Shown here one piece after another: positions 54,592 to 63,995 of a stretch of 64,000 bases of DNA. A model generated the notes under the pieces. That model searched no databases. It was not told where the DNA came from and saw only the letters and a program-made list of their open reading frames with translations. Numbering within the stretch: the stretch's first letter is position 1; each line of letters begins with the position of its first letter. A program made the translations under genes and the position numbers. Source of the DNA: Bradyrhizobium sp. ARR65 (GTDB taxonomy: Bacteria; Pseudomonadota; Alphaproteobacteria; Rhizobiales; Xanthobacteraceae); NCBI RefSeq assembly GCF_000472385.1, contig NZ_AWZU01000039.1:1-64000 (forward strand). The letters run 5' to 3'.

Positions 54592-55457
54592 TCAAATCGC
54601 TCCCAGCTCTCGCCCAGCAGTCCGCGCGGCCGGATCAGAAGAACGACGATCATGAGCGCATACATCACGGCAGTTGATGCCGCTGGCCAAAACTGAATGG
54701 ACAGCGCAACCGATATGCCGACCAGAAGACCGCTGATCACAGCGCCGCCAAAACTGCCGAGTCCGCCGATCGTGACGACGACGAAGGCCGGCATGATGGC
54801 GGCTTCCGACATCGAGGGCACAACGCTCCAAAGTGGCGCGGCAAGCACGCCCGCGATGCCGGCAATGGCCGTCCCGAGACCGAATACCGCGGTGAAGACC
54901 CTCTTGAGGTTGATGCCCAGCATGCTCACCATCTCGGGATCGCGGCTGCCAGCGCGAATAATGCGGCCATAACGCGTTCCGTGGAGGAACAGCCAAAGCG
55001 CCGCAAGAATAAGCATCGTTACGACAAGCACGAACAGGCGGTACTTTGTGACGAGTACCGGCCCCCAGATGATAAAGCCCGACAGAAAGGCAGGTGGGTT
55101 GAACGGCCGTCCCGCGGCGCCCCAGATAGTTCGGATCAGTTCTTCGATAAAGAGCGCAATGCCGAACGTCATGAACAGCCCAAGCAGGGGTTCCTTGCCG
55201 TAGAGGGGACGCATGAGCGTCGTCTCGATGGCCATGCCGAGAATGCCAACCCCAAGTGGCGCAAGCACGATCGCCCATGGGCCGAGATTGTCGCGCAAGG
55301 AGAGGGCGAAATAGGCGCCGAGCGCGAAATAGACGCCGTGGGCGAAATTCACCACGCCGAGCATCCCAAAGATGATTGAGAGTCCGATCGCGATCAGGAC
55401 GTAAAGGAAGCCGAGCACGAGCCCATTGACGACCTGAGAGATAATTAGCTCGGTCAT
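54588..55457 (-). CDS. Branched-chain-type ABC permease (LivH)
   Basis: This 289-residue inner-membrane permease has about eight helices and the LivH motifs YVLIAIGLSIIFGMLGVVNF, HGVYFALGAYFAL near residue 40, and GGLGSFGGAVISGLLVG near 235. It pairs with the permease part of the downstream fusion. The ATG is 78 bases after the binding-protein stop. Confidence 0.93.
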   Translation of the reverse strand: MTELIISQVVNGLVLGFLYVLIAIGLSIIFGMLGVVNFAHGVYFALGAYFALSLRDNLGPWAIVLAPLGVGILGMAIETTLMRPLYGKEPLLGLFMTFGIALFIEELIRTIWGAAGRPFNPPAFLSGFIIWGPVLVTKYRLFVLVVTMLILAALWLFLHGTRYGRIIRAGSRDPEMVSMLGINLKRVFTAVFGLGTAIAGIAGVLAAPLWSVVPSMSEAAIMPAFVVVTIGGLGSFGGAVISGLLVGISVALSIQFWPAASTAVMYALMIVVLLIRPRGLLGESWERFE

Positions 55458-55535
55458 GTGCTATCCGCTTGCAGGTCAGAAAGATCGGCGGGACGGCCTT
55501 GCCGCGGCGCCGCCCAAGTGATGAACGTCTCCCTG

Positions 55536-56789
55536 TCAGCTTTTAAAGACACAGCCGATCTCAGCCTGGCTGCCGTATGCCGCCTCGAGCTGGGCTGGAT
55601 CCTTGGGATATTCGCTATCGATATTAAAGTAATCGTACTTGTCGGTTATCTTGTCCCTGACAGTTGCGACCAGCAGCGGCTGGACGAGTTGATGGTCAAA
55701 ATTGCGGAAACCGATCGGAGCATCCTTGTAGCCATCGAATTTATGCTCTTCGAGGAAGCCAGCCAGCTTGGATGAGTCCGTCGATTTGGTTTCCTTGATC
55801 GCGGTGAGGATCGCCGTTGCACCGAACCAGTCCTGCCAGCCCTCGACTTCGGGCGGCGCCCCAAACTTCTTCTTGTAGGCGTCGACAAACTCCGCGCTGC
55901 GCTTGGTAAGGTGGGGACCTGTGTAGTTCCACAATTTCGGATACGTTCCGAACGATGCATCAGGCCCGGCTGCCCACAGATCACTATCGTTCACGATCGG
56001 CGAAGAAAGCCCCATTTGCCTCGTGAGACCGATCTCGTGCATCTGCTTCAGCAAGTTGGTGAGGTCGGTTCCGCCTAGGCCGACATAAAGCACGTCCGGC
56101 TTGGCCTGGCGCACTTTCAGGATATAGGAGCTGAAGTCGGTGGTCCCGAGCGGCGCCTGATCATATCCAAGCACCGTTCCGCCATCCTTGACGAGAACGT
56201 CTTTCATTTGATTGTAGGCATCAATGCCCCAGGCATACGAGGCAACGATGAAATACCACTTCTTTCCCCGCTCTTTCAGCTGAGGGTAGACACTCTGGAC
56301 CGTCACCTTGTTTGGAAGGTCGACGCGGAAGGTGTATTTGTTGCAGTTCTTCCCGGTGATTTCCGTGGCGTTCGGCCCGGTGGCCATCAAAAGCATCTTT
56401 GCCTGCTCAGCGACCGGCATGATGGCGAGAACGTCTCCGCTCGATACACCGCCCTGGATAGCGGCGACCTTCTCTTCCTCGATCAGCTTGCGCATGTTTT
56501 GTTGGGTCGATTGCGGACTTGATTCATCCAGCCAGACGATCTCGATCGGTCTATCCAGCACGTGTCCGCCGAAATCGTCGACGGCGATGAGCGCGCCGTT
56601 GTGCCCGGTCTCGCCCTGGATTGCGTACGGTCCCGATTTGGGCAGAAGCATGCCGATCTTGATTGCTTCAGCGGCCCTGGCCGTGACGACGAACGGTGCT
56701 GCGATCTGGCTTACGCCGATGGCAGCCCCTGCCAGGAGCGTCCGGCGGCTGATGCCTAAGGGGCTGCTACGATATTTGCTGTCCTTCAT
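55536..56789 (-). CDS. Branched-chain-type ABC substrate-binding protein
   Basis: This 417-residue periplasmic-binding protein of the LivJ/amide family is the first gene of the operon. The signal peptide carries SRRTLLAGAA, a twin-Arg-like motif, and ends near TARAAEAIKI. Typical blocks are GMLLPKSGPYAIQGETGHNG, KVAAIQGGVSSGDVLAIMPV and PDVLYVGLGGTDLTNLLKQM. The family takes up amino acids but also aromatic acids, amides and small metabolites. The promoter region contains two LacI-type palindromes. Confidence 0.93.
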   Translation of the reverse strand: MKDSKYRSSPLGISRRTLLAGAAIGVSQIAAPFVVTARAAEAIKIGMLLPKSGPYAIQGETGHNGALIAVDDFGGHVLDRPIEIVWLDESSPQSTQQNMRKLIEEEKVAAIQGGVSSGDVLAIMPVAEQAKMLLMATGPNATEITGKNCNKYTFRVDLPNKVTVQSVYPQLKERGKKWYFIVASYAWGIDAYNQMKDVLVKDGGTVLGYDQAPLGTTDFSSYILKVRQAKPDVLYVGLGGTDLTNLLKQMHEIGLTRQMGLSSPIVNDSDLWAAGPDASFGTYPKLWNYTGPHLTKRSAEFVDAYKKKFGAPPEVEGWQDWFGATAILTAIKETKSTDSSKLAGFLEEHKFDGYKDAPIGFRNFDHQLVQPLLVATVRDKITDKYDYFNIDSEYPKDPAQLEAAYGSQAEIGCVFKS

Positions 56790-56973
56790 GAGCTTCTCCC
56801 TTTGTGTCCTTCGGCCCGCTTATGTCTGCGGTCTTGAGGCTCTTTACGGCGACAAATGCGGATGAAATCCGGGCTTTGAGCGGCCGATAGCTGCCGTGGA
56901 TCGCGCATTGGCAGCCGCAAAACGCTTACGACATCGGGCTCTCCCCAACGATTTGGCGGGTCAACCCTAGTTT

Positions 56974-56985
56974 GAAATCGATTTC
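56974..56985. promoter_or_regulatory. LacI-type operator, perfect palindrome GAAATCGATTTC
   Basis: This perfect 12-base palindrome with a central CG is typical of LacI/GalR operators. It lies 185 bases upstream of the Liv binding-protein start and 206 bases upstream of the GH88 start. A LacI-family gene is present at 58406-59500. Two related sites occur at 57103 and 59718. Confidence 0.65.
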
Positions 56986-57102
56986 TACGAAAGACGTTCC
57001 GCTCAACATATCGGCAAAACCCCAATTCGTACGAAAGGACAAGCCGTCCTCTGGCCGCGTGCATTGCAACAGCGCTTGCGATGCCCCAAAGAGGTTTACA
57101 CT

Positions 57103-57114
57103 GAAATCGTTTTC
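57103..57114. promoter_or_regulatory. LacI-type operator GAAATCGTTTTC
   Basis: This site matches the GAAA-N-CG-N-TTTC pattern of the other two with one mismatch to perfect symmetry. It lies 77 bases before the GH88 start codon, in a good position to repress that gene. Confidence 0.65.
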
Positions 57115-57190
57115 TGGAATAGCGGGTTCGTCGATCGGCTGGGCGTTGCGGTCGAAAGACTTTTCCGGTGGGTGCGAGCGAGGCAGTACC

Positions 57191-58372
57191 ATGACGGACC
57201 GGCTCTTTTTGGATGCGCTCGACCTGTGCGCTCGAAAGCTCTTGGAGGACGAGCCGACGCTGGGGGTGTCCTTTCCTTACATAACGCTCCCCTCAGGAGC
57301 TTGGGCCACGATGCCGGCTTCGGTGTCGGCCGGTTATCACGACGGCAGCTGGAGCCACGGCAACTGGTTTTGCGGTTTTTGGGTCGGGCTCTTGCTGATC
57401 GCCTATCTACGCACTGGTAACGAGAAATATCTTCAGCTGGCCGATCAGCGCCTTTTATTGGTCGCGCCCCGCGCTGGCGACGGCAACACGCACGACATTG
57501 GCTTCATCTTCTATCCGAGCGCCATCGCGGCGCACCATATTACGGGCAATAAGCGCTATGGAGATCTCGCGCTTCGCGCCGCGAACCAATTGCGACGCCG
57601 CCTGATCATGACCCCGAAAGGAAGTTATATCTCATCATGGGGGCCGCTGGACGATGAGCGGGGACGCCGTTCCTCTGCGATCGACACCATGGCGAATCTG
57701 CCACTGCTCTACTGGGCCGGCGTGTACGGCAGCGACGCGAGCTTTATTCTAGCCGGCGAAGCCCACGCAAGCATGACTCGCAGTGCGTTCATTCGGCCCG
57801 ACTATTCCACCTATCATGCAGTCGAATATGATGTCGCCACGGGCGGGCGCAGGCGTGGCTTCACATTCCAGGGTTCGGCTGACGAATCCTGTTGGGCGCG
57901 GGGACAGGCGTGGGCCATCTACGGCTATGTTCGCACAGCCGAGGCCACCGGCAAACGCGAGTATCTCGAACTGGCGGAGACCCTGGCCGACTATTACTTC
58001 AGGCGAGCGGGTCCAGATCTGGTTCCATTTTGGGATTTTGATGATCCTGCGATCCCCGACGCGCCGCGCGATTCCTCCGCCTCAGCAATAGTTGCCTCGG
58101 CGCTGCTCGATCTCGCGGCGCTGCATCCGGACGACCAAAGGTCCACAAAATGGCGCAGGCAGGCCTTCGATATGTTGGCCGTGCTCTGTCAGCGCTATCT
58201 CGCGACCGAACCCTGGCATCGCGGGCTGTTGAGGGAGGGCTGCTATTCGAAGCCGCACAACGAGGGAGTTGCGAGCGCAGTGATGTTTGGTGACTTCTTC
58301 TTTGCCGAGGCGCTCTGCGGGGCGGTGATGCCGGGCAGGTTGAGGGCCACTCCGCGGCGGCTCGGATCCTGA
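57191..58372 (+). CDS. GH88 unsaturated glucuronyl hydrolase
   Basis: This family hydrates and releases unsaturated uronic acid from the end of oligosaccharides made by polysaccharide lyases. The 393-residue protein has the GH88 blocks GNWFCGFWVGLLLIAYLRTG, THDIGFIFYPS with D102, AIDTMANLPLLYWAG with D165, SADESCWARGQAWAIYGYVR and FWDFDDPAIPDAPRDSSA. D102 and D165 correspond to the catalytic Asp pair of Bacillus UGL by spacing. No signal peptide is seen, so it acts in the cytoplasm on imported material. The ATG at 57191 follows a GAGG site. It faces the LacI gene tail to tail and is divergent from the Liv operon. Confidence 0.9.
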   Translation: MTDRLFLDALDLCARKLLEDEPTLGVSFPYITLPSGAWATMPASVSAGYHDGSWSHGNWFCGFWVGLLLIAYLRTGNEKYLQLADQRLLLVAPRAGDGNTHDIGFIFYPSAIAAHHITGNKRYGDLALRAANQLRRRLIMTPKGSYISSWGPLDDERGRRSSAIDTMANLPLLYWAGVYGSDASFILAGEAHASMTRSAFIRPDYSTYHAVEYDVATGGRRRGFTFQGSADESCWARGQAWAIYGYVRTAEATGKREYLELAETLADYYFRRAGPDLVPFWDFDDPAIPDAPRDSSASAIVASALLDLAALHPDDQRSTKWRRQAFDMLAVLCQRYLATEPWHRGLLREGCYSKPHNEGVASAVMFGDFFFAEALCGAVMPGRLRATPRRLGS

Positions 58373-58405
58373 AGCGATGGAGTGCACGAGCGCGTCAAAT
58401 ACAAA

Positions 58406-59500
58406 CTATTTCGGGCGAGCTTTTATGCTCTTTCGCCGCGCGCTCGCAGGCCTCGAGCGGGGTGGGGCGGTCGATGCGCGCATAATGAGGCGGAACGGCA
58501 GTTGCACAGTTTTGGGGATCGGCAGGCCCTCAATGGCATTAATCAGATAGTCGGCCGCACCGCGGCCAATTTCCGCAGCGGGAACACCAATCGTGGTGAG
58601 CGGCGGATCGACCTGCGCAGACAGCTCGACGTCGTCGAAGCCGGCGATCGAAAGCTGCTGCGGCACCGTCAATCCAATCTTTCGCGCTTCCGCCATCGCT
58701 CCGATCGCCAGCATATCGGTGGTGCAGATGACTGCGGTCGTATCAGGATGATCGTTCATCAATTGTCGGAGCGCGCTCCGCCCCTGAGCCAGCGAATAAT
58801 CGGTACGAATAATTTGGCTCTGTTGAAGCGAAATGCCAGCGTCCGCCAGCGCCTTCTGGATGCCATGGAGCCGGGCGCGTGATCGGTCATTCGCCGGCGG
58901 GACGTTGGCGATCGCGCCAAACTGCAGATGGCCGAGATCAAGCAGATACTGCGTGAGTTCCCGCGTGGCGCGCTGATTGTCGATCCCGATGGCCGGAATA
59001 CCGCCTTGCGCCTTCGACACATAGGTCGTGATCACGGGGACGCGGGCCTGTTCTATCAAGGCCCTAAGCTCGGGTGCGTGTGAGCCGCCCACTAGAACAA
59101 TGCCGTCGATGCCCCGCTCGATCAGGCTTTGCATCTCCTGCAGTTCACGCCGTTGATCATATTGCGAATTGGCTATGAACAGCGTGTAGCCGTTTTCGCT
59201 GAGCCGGTTCTGCAGGGCCTCGACGCCTTCGGCAAAAATGCTGAGCCCGAGCGTCGGAACAATTGCTCCGATGGTGCGCATCCGACCTGACTTCAACGCC
59301 CGCGCGGCGCTGTCGCGCGTGTAAGACAGGCTCGCGATCGCACGGGCGACTCTCTCGCGCAATTCGGGCCGGACGATCTGCGGATGGTTCAGGACGCGGG
59401 ATACCGTTGCCGGCGAGACGCCGGCTTGCCGAGCAACATCCTCGATCTTGACCCTTGCATTGAGGTGCCCCCGGGAATCCTTTGCCGGCTTCTTGTCCAT
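58406..59500 (-). CDS. LacI-family transcriptional regulator
   Basis: This 364-residue repressor has the LacI helix-turn-helix and hinge at about residues 16-72 (VKIEDVARQAGVSPATVSRV, LNHPQIV) and a periplasmic-binding-protein-like effector domain (TIGAIVPTLGLSIFAEGVEA, then CTTDMLAIGAMAEARKIGL). The family binds palindromes with a central CG, which matches the three sites at 56974, 57103 and 59718. The last site lies in its own divergent promoter, so it may control itself. The inducer is unknown but is probably a uronic-acid derivative or the compound imported by the Liv system. Confidence 0.92.
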   Translation of the reverse strand: MDKKPAKDSRGHLNARVKIEDVARQAGVSPATVSRVLNHPQIVRPELRERVARAIASLSYTRDSAARALKSGRMRTIGAIVPTLGLSIFAEGVEALQNRLSENGYTLFIANSQYDQRRELQEMQSLIERGIDGIVLVGGSHAPELRALIEQARVPVITTYVSKAQGGIPAIGIDNQRATRELTQYLLDLGHLQFGAIANVPPANDRSRARLHGIQKALADAGISLQQSQIIRTDYSLAQGRSALRQLMNDHPDTTAVICTTDMLAIGAMAEARKIGLTVPQQLSIAGFDDVELSAQVDPPLTTIGVPAAEIGRGAADYLINAIEGLPIPKTVQLPFRLIMRASTAPPRSRPASARRKSIKARPK

Positions 59501-59717
59501 CTCAGCGCGCTCGTACGGCTCGTCTGCTCATTGGGAGTGTGGGGTTTTCGGGCGGCCCATTGATTGGTTCCGCAAGCCTAAGACATCAGGCTGTCCGCTT
59601 GAAGGGCGGTGCCAAATGACGCGGTGGGTAAGTCTGGCAAGCTTGCCTATGCCATCGGCCGCCGGACGGCCGTTACCCCTCGTCCGCTTGACTCCCCCGA
59701 GCGGACCTGCCTATCCT

Positions 59718-59729
59718 GAAAACGATTTC
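59718..59729. promoter_or_regulatory. LacI-type operator GAAAACGATTTC
   Basis: This third copy of the palindrome is near perfect and lies 39 bases before the CoA-transferase start, between it and the divergent LacI gene. It ties the CoA-transferase/MaoC genes to the same regulon as the Liv operon and the GH88 gene. Confidence 0.65.
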
Positions 59730-59767
59730 AGAGATTACCGCTAGGCCGCACAGGAGCGCAACATCCC

Positions 59768-60961
59768 ATGGTCGATCTCCTCAAGGGCATCCGCGTGTTG
59801 AGCTTCAACCATTTCCTGATGGGACCAGTCGGTGTTCAGTTTCTGGCGGACCTGGGAGCCGACGTCATCGCCGTCGAGCCGCCCGAGGGCGCGTTCCACC
59901 GCAAATGGGGCGGCGCCGACAAGCGCATCGATGGTCAAACGATGCTGCTGCTGACCGGCAATCGTAACAAGCGCAGCTTGACACTGGACCTGAAGAGACC
60001 GGAGGCGGTTGAGGTTGCAAGAAAACTCATCGCGACATCTGACGTCATAGCCGAGAACTTTCGGCCAGGGGTGCTCGATAAGCTGGGGCTCGGCTTCGAA
60101 GACGCCAGGAAGATCAAGCCGGATATCATATACGCCGCGGCATCCGGCTATGGTGCGGACGGGCCCTACGTCAATCGGCCCGGCCAGGACCTCCTCATTC
60201 AGGCACTCTCGGGCCTAGCCATGATTACGGGGACGCGCGAGCACGGCCCACGCGCCGTTGGCGTCTCTGCCGTCGATCATCATGGTGCGGCCCTGTTTGC
60301 TGCGGGCATTCTCGCCGCGCTTGTCAAGAAGGAACGGACGGGGCGGGGGTGCCGTGTCGATGTGAGTCTGCTGTCGGCAGCGATAGACCTGCAGATGGAA
60401 TCCTTCACTTGCTATCTTAATGGCGAGCGGCCCGATGACGTGCGTCAGCGTGGCTCAATTGCAGGTTGGTATTACGGCGCGCCCTACGGTATCTACGCCA
60501 CGAACGACGGTCATATCGCGATCTCGCTCGGCTCTCTTGACACGTTGAACGACACGCTCGGTATCCCCCGAGATCAACGAGTTCCTGAGGAGGAAGCTTA
60601 TCGCCAGCGCGACAAGGCTGCGGCTGCGATCGCTGCGAACCTCGTACACCGAACGACCTCCGAATGCGTCGCCCTGCTGGAGGCGCACGGCATCTGGCAC
60701 GCGACGATCAAAGATTATGCTGATGTCGTTACCGATCCGCAGGTTGCACATAACAAGAGCTTTCAGACCGTCCGCAGTGTAAGCGGTTCCCCGATCACGC
60801 TCGTCAGCCATCCGGTTCGATACGATGGCGAAGTCCCCGAAGTGCGGTTACCGCCGCAAGAACTCGGCGCCCAATCCGAGGAGCTCCTCGAGGAGTTGGG
60901 CTACAACGCCCAAGAGCGGAAGTCGCTGTACGCCAAGGGCGCGGTCGGCAGCCCCGCATGA
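59768..60961 (+). CDS. CaiB/BaiF-type (class III) CoA-transferase
   Basis: This enzyme moves CoA between carboxylic acids. The 397-residue protein has the family's SFNHFLMGPVGVQFLADLGA start, ENFRPGVLDKLGLGFE, and the catalytic Asp D170 in GVSAVDHHGAALFAAGILAA, placed as Asp169 of formyl-CoA transferase. Its natural substrate cannot be read directly. With the MaoC hydratase downstream it would activate and process an acid released by the pathway. Confidence 0.9.
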   Translation: MVDLLKGIRVLSFNHFLMGPVGVQFLADLGADVIAVEPPEGAFHRKWGGADKRIDGQTMLLLTGNRNKRSLTLDLKRPEAVEVARKLIATSDVIAENFRPGVLDKLGLGFEDARKIKPDIIYAAASGYGADGPYVNRPGQDLLIQALSGLAMITGTREHGPRAVGVSAVDHHGAALFAAGILAALVKKERTGRGCRVDVSLLSAAIDLQMESFTCYLNGERPDDVRQRGSIAGWYYGAPYGIYATNDGHIAISLGSLDTLNDTLGIPRDQRVPEEEAYRQRDKAAAAIAANLVHRTTSECVALLEAHGIWHATIKDYADVVTDPQVAHNKSFQTVRSVSGSPITLVSHPVRYDGEVPEVRLPPQELGAQSEELLEELGYNAQERKSLYAKGAVGSPA

Positions 60962-61039
60962 TTATTCCCGATTTAGGACTCTGATCGACGCCGGCGCGCA
61001 GGTGCGACGACCATCGTCACGCAAGATAGAGGCAATCAA

Positions 61040-61492
61040 ATGACTGCAATGCATGCGAAAGTTGGTGATTTCGTCAAATTCTCAAAGACTGTCGGGGAAT
61101 CCGACATCTACCTGTTTGCCGGACTGACTGGCGATCTTTCGCCGAATCATGTCGATGACGAATTCATGAGCCATTCAATCTACGGACGGCGCATCGCCCA
61201 TGGCGCGCTCATGATTGGATTCATGTCCACCGCGTCGACTCGGATGATTGAGGAAAGCCTGCGCAAGGGTATCGATTCAACGCCAGTTTCGCTTGGTTAT
61301 GACGGCATTCGCTTTCTCAAGCCAGTCTACATCAACGATACCGTGACGGTGACCTATACGATCAGTGAAATCGACGCGGACCGCCGACGGACGCTTGCCA
61401 ACGTCGAGGTGAAAAACCAGCGGGGCGATTTGGTTGCCGTCGGCAAGCATCACCTGAAATGGACGGAGAACATCAAGGAGCGGGCGGTTTGA
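61040..61492 (+). CDS. MaoC-like (R)-specific enoyl-CoA hydratase
   Basis: This 150-residue hot-dog-fold protein has the catalytic Asp-His pair D32 and H37 in GDLSPNHVDDEF, followed by IAHGALMIGF. It would hydrate an enoyl-CoA made by the upstream CoA-transferase. It starts 78 bases after that gene, so the two are probably co-transcribed. ATGs at 61040 and 61049 are both possible. Confidence 0.9.
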   Translation: MTAMHAKVGDFVKFSKTVGESDIYLFAGLTGDLSPNHVDDEFMSHSIYGRRIAHGALMIGFMSTASTRMIEESLRKGIDSTPVSLGYDGIRFLKPVYINDTVTVTYTISEIDADRRRTLANVEVKNQRGDLVAVGKHHLKWTENIKERAV

Positions 61493-61848
61493 GCTGATAC
61501 GGACCCAAACGCAGTCCGTGCAGCTCTGCTGAAGGCGCTGTCACGGCGGGAACAGGGATTTCGATCATATCGATGCGTCTTCAGTTCATCAGGAACTTTG
61601 CAGGATGGCATCCGGATCAGAAACCAATGAAGATTGGCTCTGTGTTTTCAGCCGCAATTTTTGTCCTCGCTCTGACGCTCTTCGCCTCGCCCGCGAAAGC
61701 GCCCAACGCTACGATGAGGCTCGCATCCTGAATCCCGAACAGCTGCAGATACGTCGGTTTTGCGAACGGCTCTGGAATCAAAAGGGGCCAAACCGGGCGG
61801 AACGCTGGCCACCTTGCCGCCGGAGAAAGCCGGTGCAACTGGTCTCCG
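61493..61848. other. Convergent intergenic region
   Basis: Between the MaoC gene (plus) and the HupE-like gene (minus). An 88-codon frame on the plus strand overlaps the HupE end and shows no known domain. No convincing terminator hairpin with a T-run was seen. Confidence 0.4.
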
Positions 61849-62940
61849 CTACGTATCAAGCACGCGCGTGAGAAACCAATAGCTGCCAAGTACGCTAATA
61901 AGCGCCGACACGGCATAAACTAGGGTTGCTGCTCTCGTCGGCTTGGTGTGGTCGACGGCTATGAGCCGGTCCAATGCGATCAGGCTCGGAACGACGACCG
62001 AGACGATCGCCACCTGTCCGATCTCGACGCCAATATTGAAGGCCGCAAGTGCGGCGGCGACGGCGCTCGTGGGCAGCCCGATCTCCCGGAGAGCACCGGC
62101 GAAGCCGAAGCCGTGAATAAGCCCAAAGGCGAAGGTCACCCGCCAGCGGCCGTCGATATCGCGTGTGAAGAAATTTTCGATAGCGACATACACGATCGAT
62201 GCTGCGATGGCGGGCTCAACGACGGTGCCGGGAATGGCAACGACGTTGAGCGTGGCAAGCGAAAGTGTGATCGAATGAGAGATCGTAAATGCGGTTACGA
62301 TCTTGATCACCGGCACAAGTCGCTCTGCCCACAACACGACGGCGACCAAGAATGCGATGTGATCGTAGCCTAGGAAGATGTGCTCGATGCCGGTGATGAG
62401 ATAGCGCTCCATAGTCGATAGCAGGGACGGGGCGGGCGCCGAGAGCGTGACGGCGGTGTTGGCCCCATCGAGCAGCGCCTGCGGCGCATTGTCGCCTTCG
62501 CCGATCAGCACCACCTGGCGTGCGGCGGGATCGGTGTCGGTCAGCACCGTCGAGCGATAAACGATATCGCCGCCGACATCCCGGCACGAGAAGCGGTTGC
62601 GAAAGATCACCCCGTCCCCATCGGGTACGAGCGCGGGCGTGCCGGGGACGCAAGCTCTGCCGCCGGCCCCGGTCACGGCGATATGCGCAGTGACGTAGGC
62701 GATGATCCGTGCGGCCGACGCCTTAACCAGCGCCGGCTCGACTCGGTCGCGTTGCGCATCGAAGATTCCGGTACTGGCAAGGCGGTCGGCGTCGCTGCCC
62801 TTGAGCCCGAGCTCAATCGTAACGCTACGATCCACGCTCAATGTCACGCGCGCGGTCGAGAGGTTGACCTGATGCGCCTGTGCTGCGAGCATGGCGCCAA
62901 ATACTATCGCGCCTGCTACCAGGCGGCGCCGCAGCCTCAC
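61849..62940 (-). CDS. HupE/UreJ-family membrane protein
   Basis: This 363-residue protein has an N-terminal signal (about 1-22), a periplasmic domain to about residue 180, and then about six membrane helices with the HupE/UreJ_2 motifs GIEHIFLGYDHIAFLVAVVL, FTISHSITLSLATL and GFGFAGALREIGLP. Related proteins are proposed nickel or metal permeases. The His-rich helices are conserved here, but the metal is unknown. It overlaps the upstream DUF4340 gene by four bases. Confidence 0.85.
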   Translation of the reverse strand: MRLRRRLVAGAIVFGAMLAAQAHQVNLSTARVTLSVDRSVTIELGLKGSDADRLASTGIFDAQRDRVEPALVKASAARIIAYVTAHIAVTGAGGRACVPGTPALVPDGDGVIFRNRFSCRDVGGDIVYRSTVLTDTDPAARQVVLIGEGDNAPQALLDGANTAVTLSAPAPSLLSTMERYLITGIEHIFLGYDHIAFLVAVVLWAERLVPVIKIVTAFTISHSITLSLATLNVVAIPGTVVEPAIAASIVYVAIENFFTRDIDGRWRVTFAFGLIHGFGFAGALREIGLPTSAVAAALAAFNIGVEIGQVAIVSVVVPSLIALDRLIAVDHTKPTRAATLVYAVSALISVLGSYWFLTRVLDT

Positions 62941-63995
62941 GAGCCTGCTCCGACTGCTTTGAGGAGCTCGGTCATGCGCCGGGGCTCAAACTCCGCAACT
63001 GTGACGACCGCCCCGTCCGGTGCCAATCGGGCATAGCGATTGAGCCTGTCGGCAGGGGCCCCGAATTCGAGGCGGGCCAATGGTGTTGAGCTGTCGCGTG
63101 CGTAAAACAGTACGATCAATGTAGGCAAAGCGAGACCGTACTGGGCAAGATGCGGCGCCTCGCCAGGCGCGACGCGCGCCTCCGCGACCGCCGCATCGAA
63201 AGCGCGGAAAGCGGCATCGATGATCGTTGCCTGGGTAGGGTCGGCGACATGAACATCGCCACCGGCGGTGTGAGTGTGCTGACCGATATGCCTGAACCAT
63301 GTTCCCGCCGCGTCCCGCTCGAAACGCGTGAGCTTTCCGCTCGCAACGATCTCGACGGCCCACACCTGCGCCATCGAGACCGGCAACAGCAGGTCTGCGC
63401 CGCGGCTCATAACAACAGAGCTCGTCTTTCCGCGCAGCCGTCGTGCCATGTCGAACACTAGCCGCCACTCTTCGGCCACATGGCGCGGCATCAGATAGAC
63501 GGTTGGCGCGCCGCCTAGCCTCACGTAGTGCGACGTGCCTGCCGGATTTGTCGTCCCAAAGTTCACTGTTGCCGCGATGCCAGAATGGGTTTCGAGCACG
63601 GCAACCTCGGATGGCGGATCGAGCCCGAACACCGCAAAGCTCTCGGCAGCGAGTTCGCCCGCGGGAATCTCGCGTGACGGTTCGCTGATACTAAGGAACT
63701 TCAGGGCCGTATCGACGTGGGAGATAAGCTCAGCGCGCGCTATGCTGTCCACGCTCTCGATCGTCCATCCGGGCGGCTGATGCCGCAACGCGACGCTGTC
63801 GGCGCCCGAGCGCATGTCGATGCGTTCAATCTCGTTCGGTGAGATCGCGAGGAGGCCTTTGGGCGAGGACGGCAGCTTGCTGTGCAACCCCGGCCATTGC
63901 CCGGAAAAAACTAGGGCAAGGAGAAGCGCCAGCAGCACGGTGATAGCGAGCGATGTTTTCCATCGCGCAGCCCCGGATATCGCCGAGCCCCTCAA
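62937..63995 (-). CDS. DUF4340-domain protein (5' end near window edge)
   Basis: This protein of at least 352 residues has one N-terminal membrane helix (about 15-32, SLAITVLLALLLALVFSG) and a large periplasmic DUF4340 region (IERIDMRSGADSVALRHQP, then TSHYVRLGGAPTVYLMPRHV). DUF4340 proteins often accompany ABC-2-type exporter genes of the gliding-motility GldF/GldG group, but none is in view. The frame starts at a TTG and stays open to the window end, so the true start may lie outside. Its function is unknown. Confidence 0.75.
   Translation of the reverse strand: MRGSAISGAARWKTSLAITVLLALLLALVFSGQWPGLHSKLPSSPKGLLAISPNEIERIDMRSGADSVALRHQPPGWTIESVDSIARAELISHVDTALKFLSISEPSREIPAGELAAESFAVFGLDPPSEVAVLETHSGIAATVNFGTTNPAGTSHYVRLGGAPTVYLMPRHVAEEWRLVFDMARRLRGKTSSVVMSRGADLLLPVSMAQVWAVEIVASGKLTRFERDAAGTWFRHIGQHTHTAGGDVHVADPTQATIIDAAFRAFDAAVAEARVAPGEAPHLAQYGLALPTLIVLFYARDSSTPLARLEFGAPADRLNRYARLAPDGAVVTVAEFEPRRMTELLKAVGAGS

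Larger units (their letters stand above)
56790..57190. promoter_or_regulatory. Divergent promoter region of the Liv operon and GH88 gene
   Basis: The 400-base space between two divergent genes holds palindromes at 56974-56985 and 57103-57114 that match the one before the CoA-transferase gene. Their placement, one nearer the middle and one 77 bases before the GH88 start, fits shared repression of both directions. The plus-strand frame that spans the region (from 56972) is an upstream extension of the GH88 frame and is not believed coding. Confidence 0.6.

Noticed and set aside
56972..57190. N-terminal extension of the GH88 protein from 56972
   Set aside because: It would place both operators in coding sequence and has no similarity to GH88; the ATG at 57191 has a better ribosome site.
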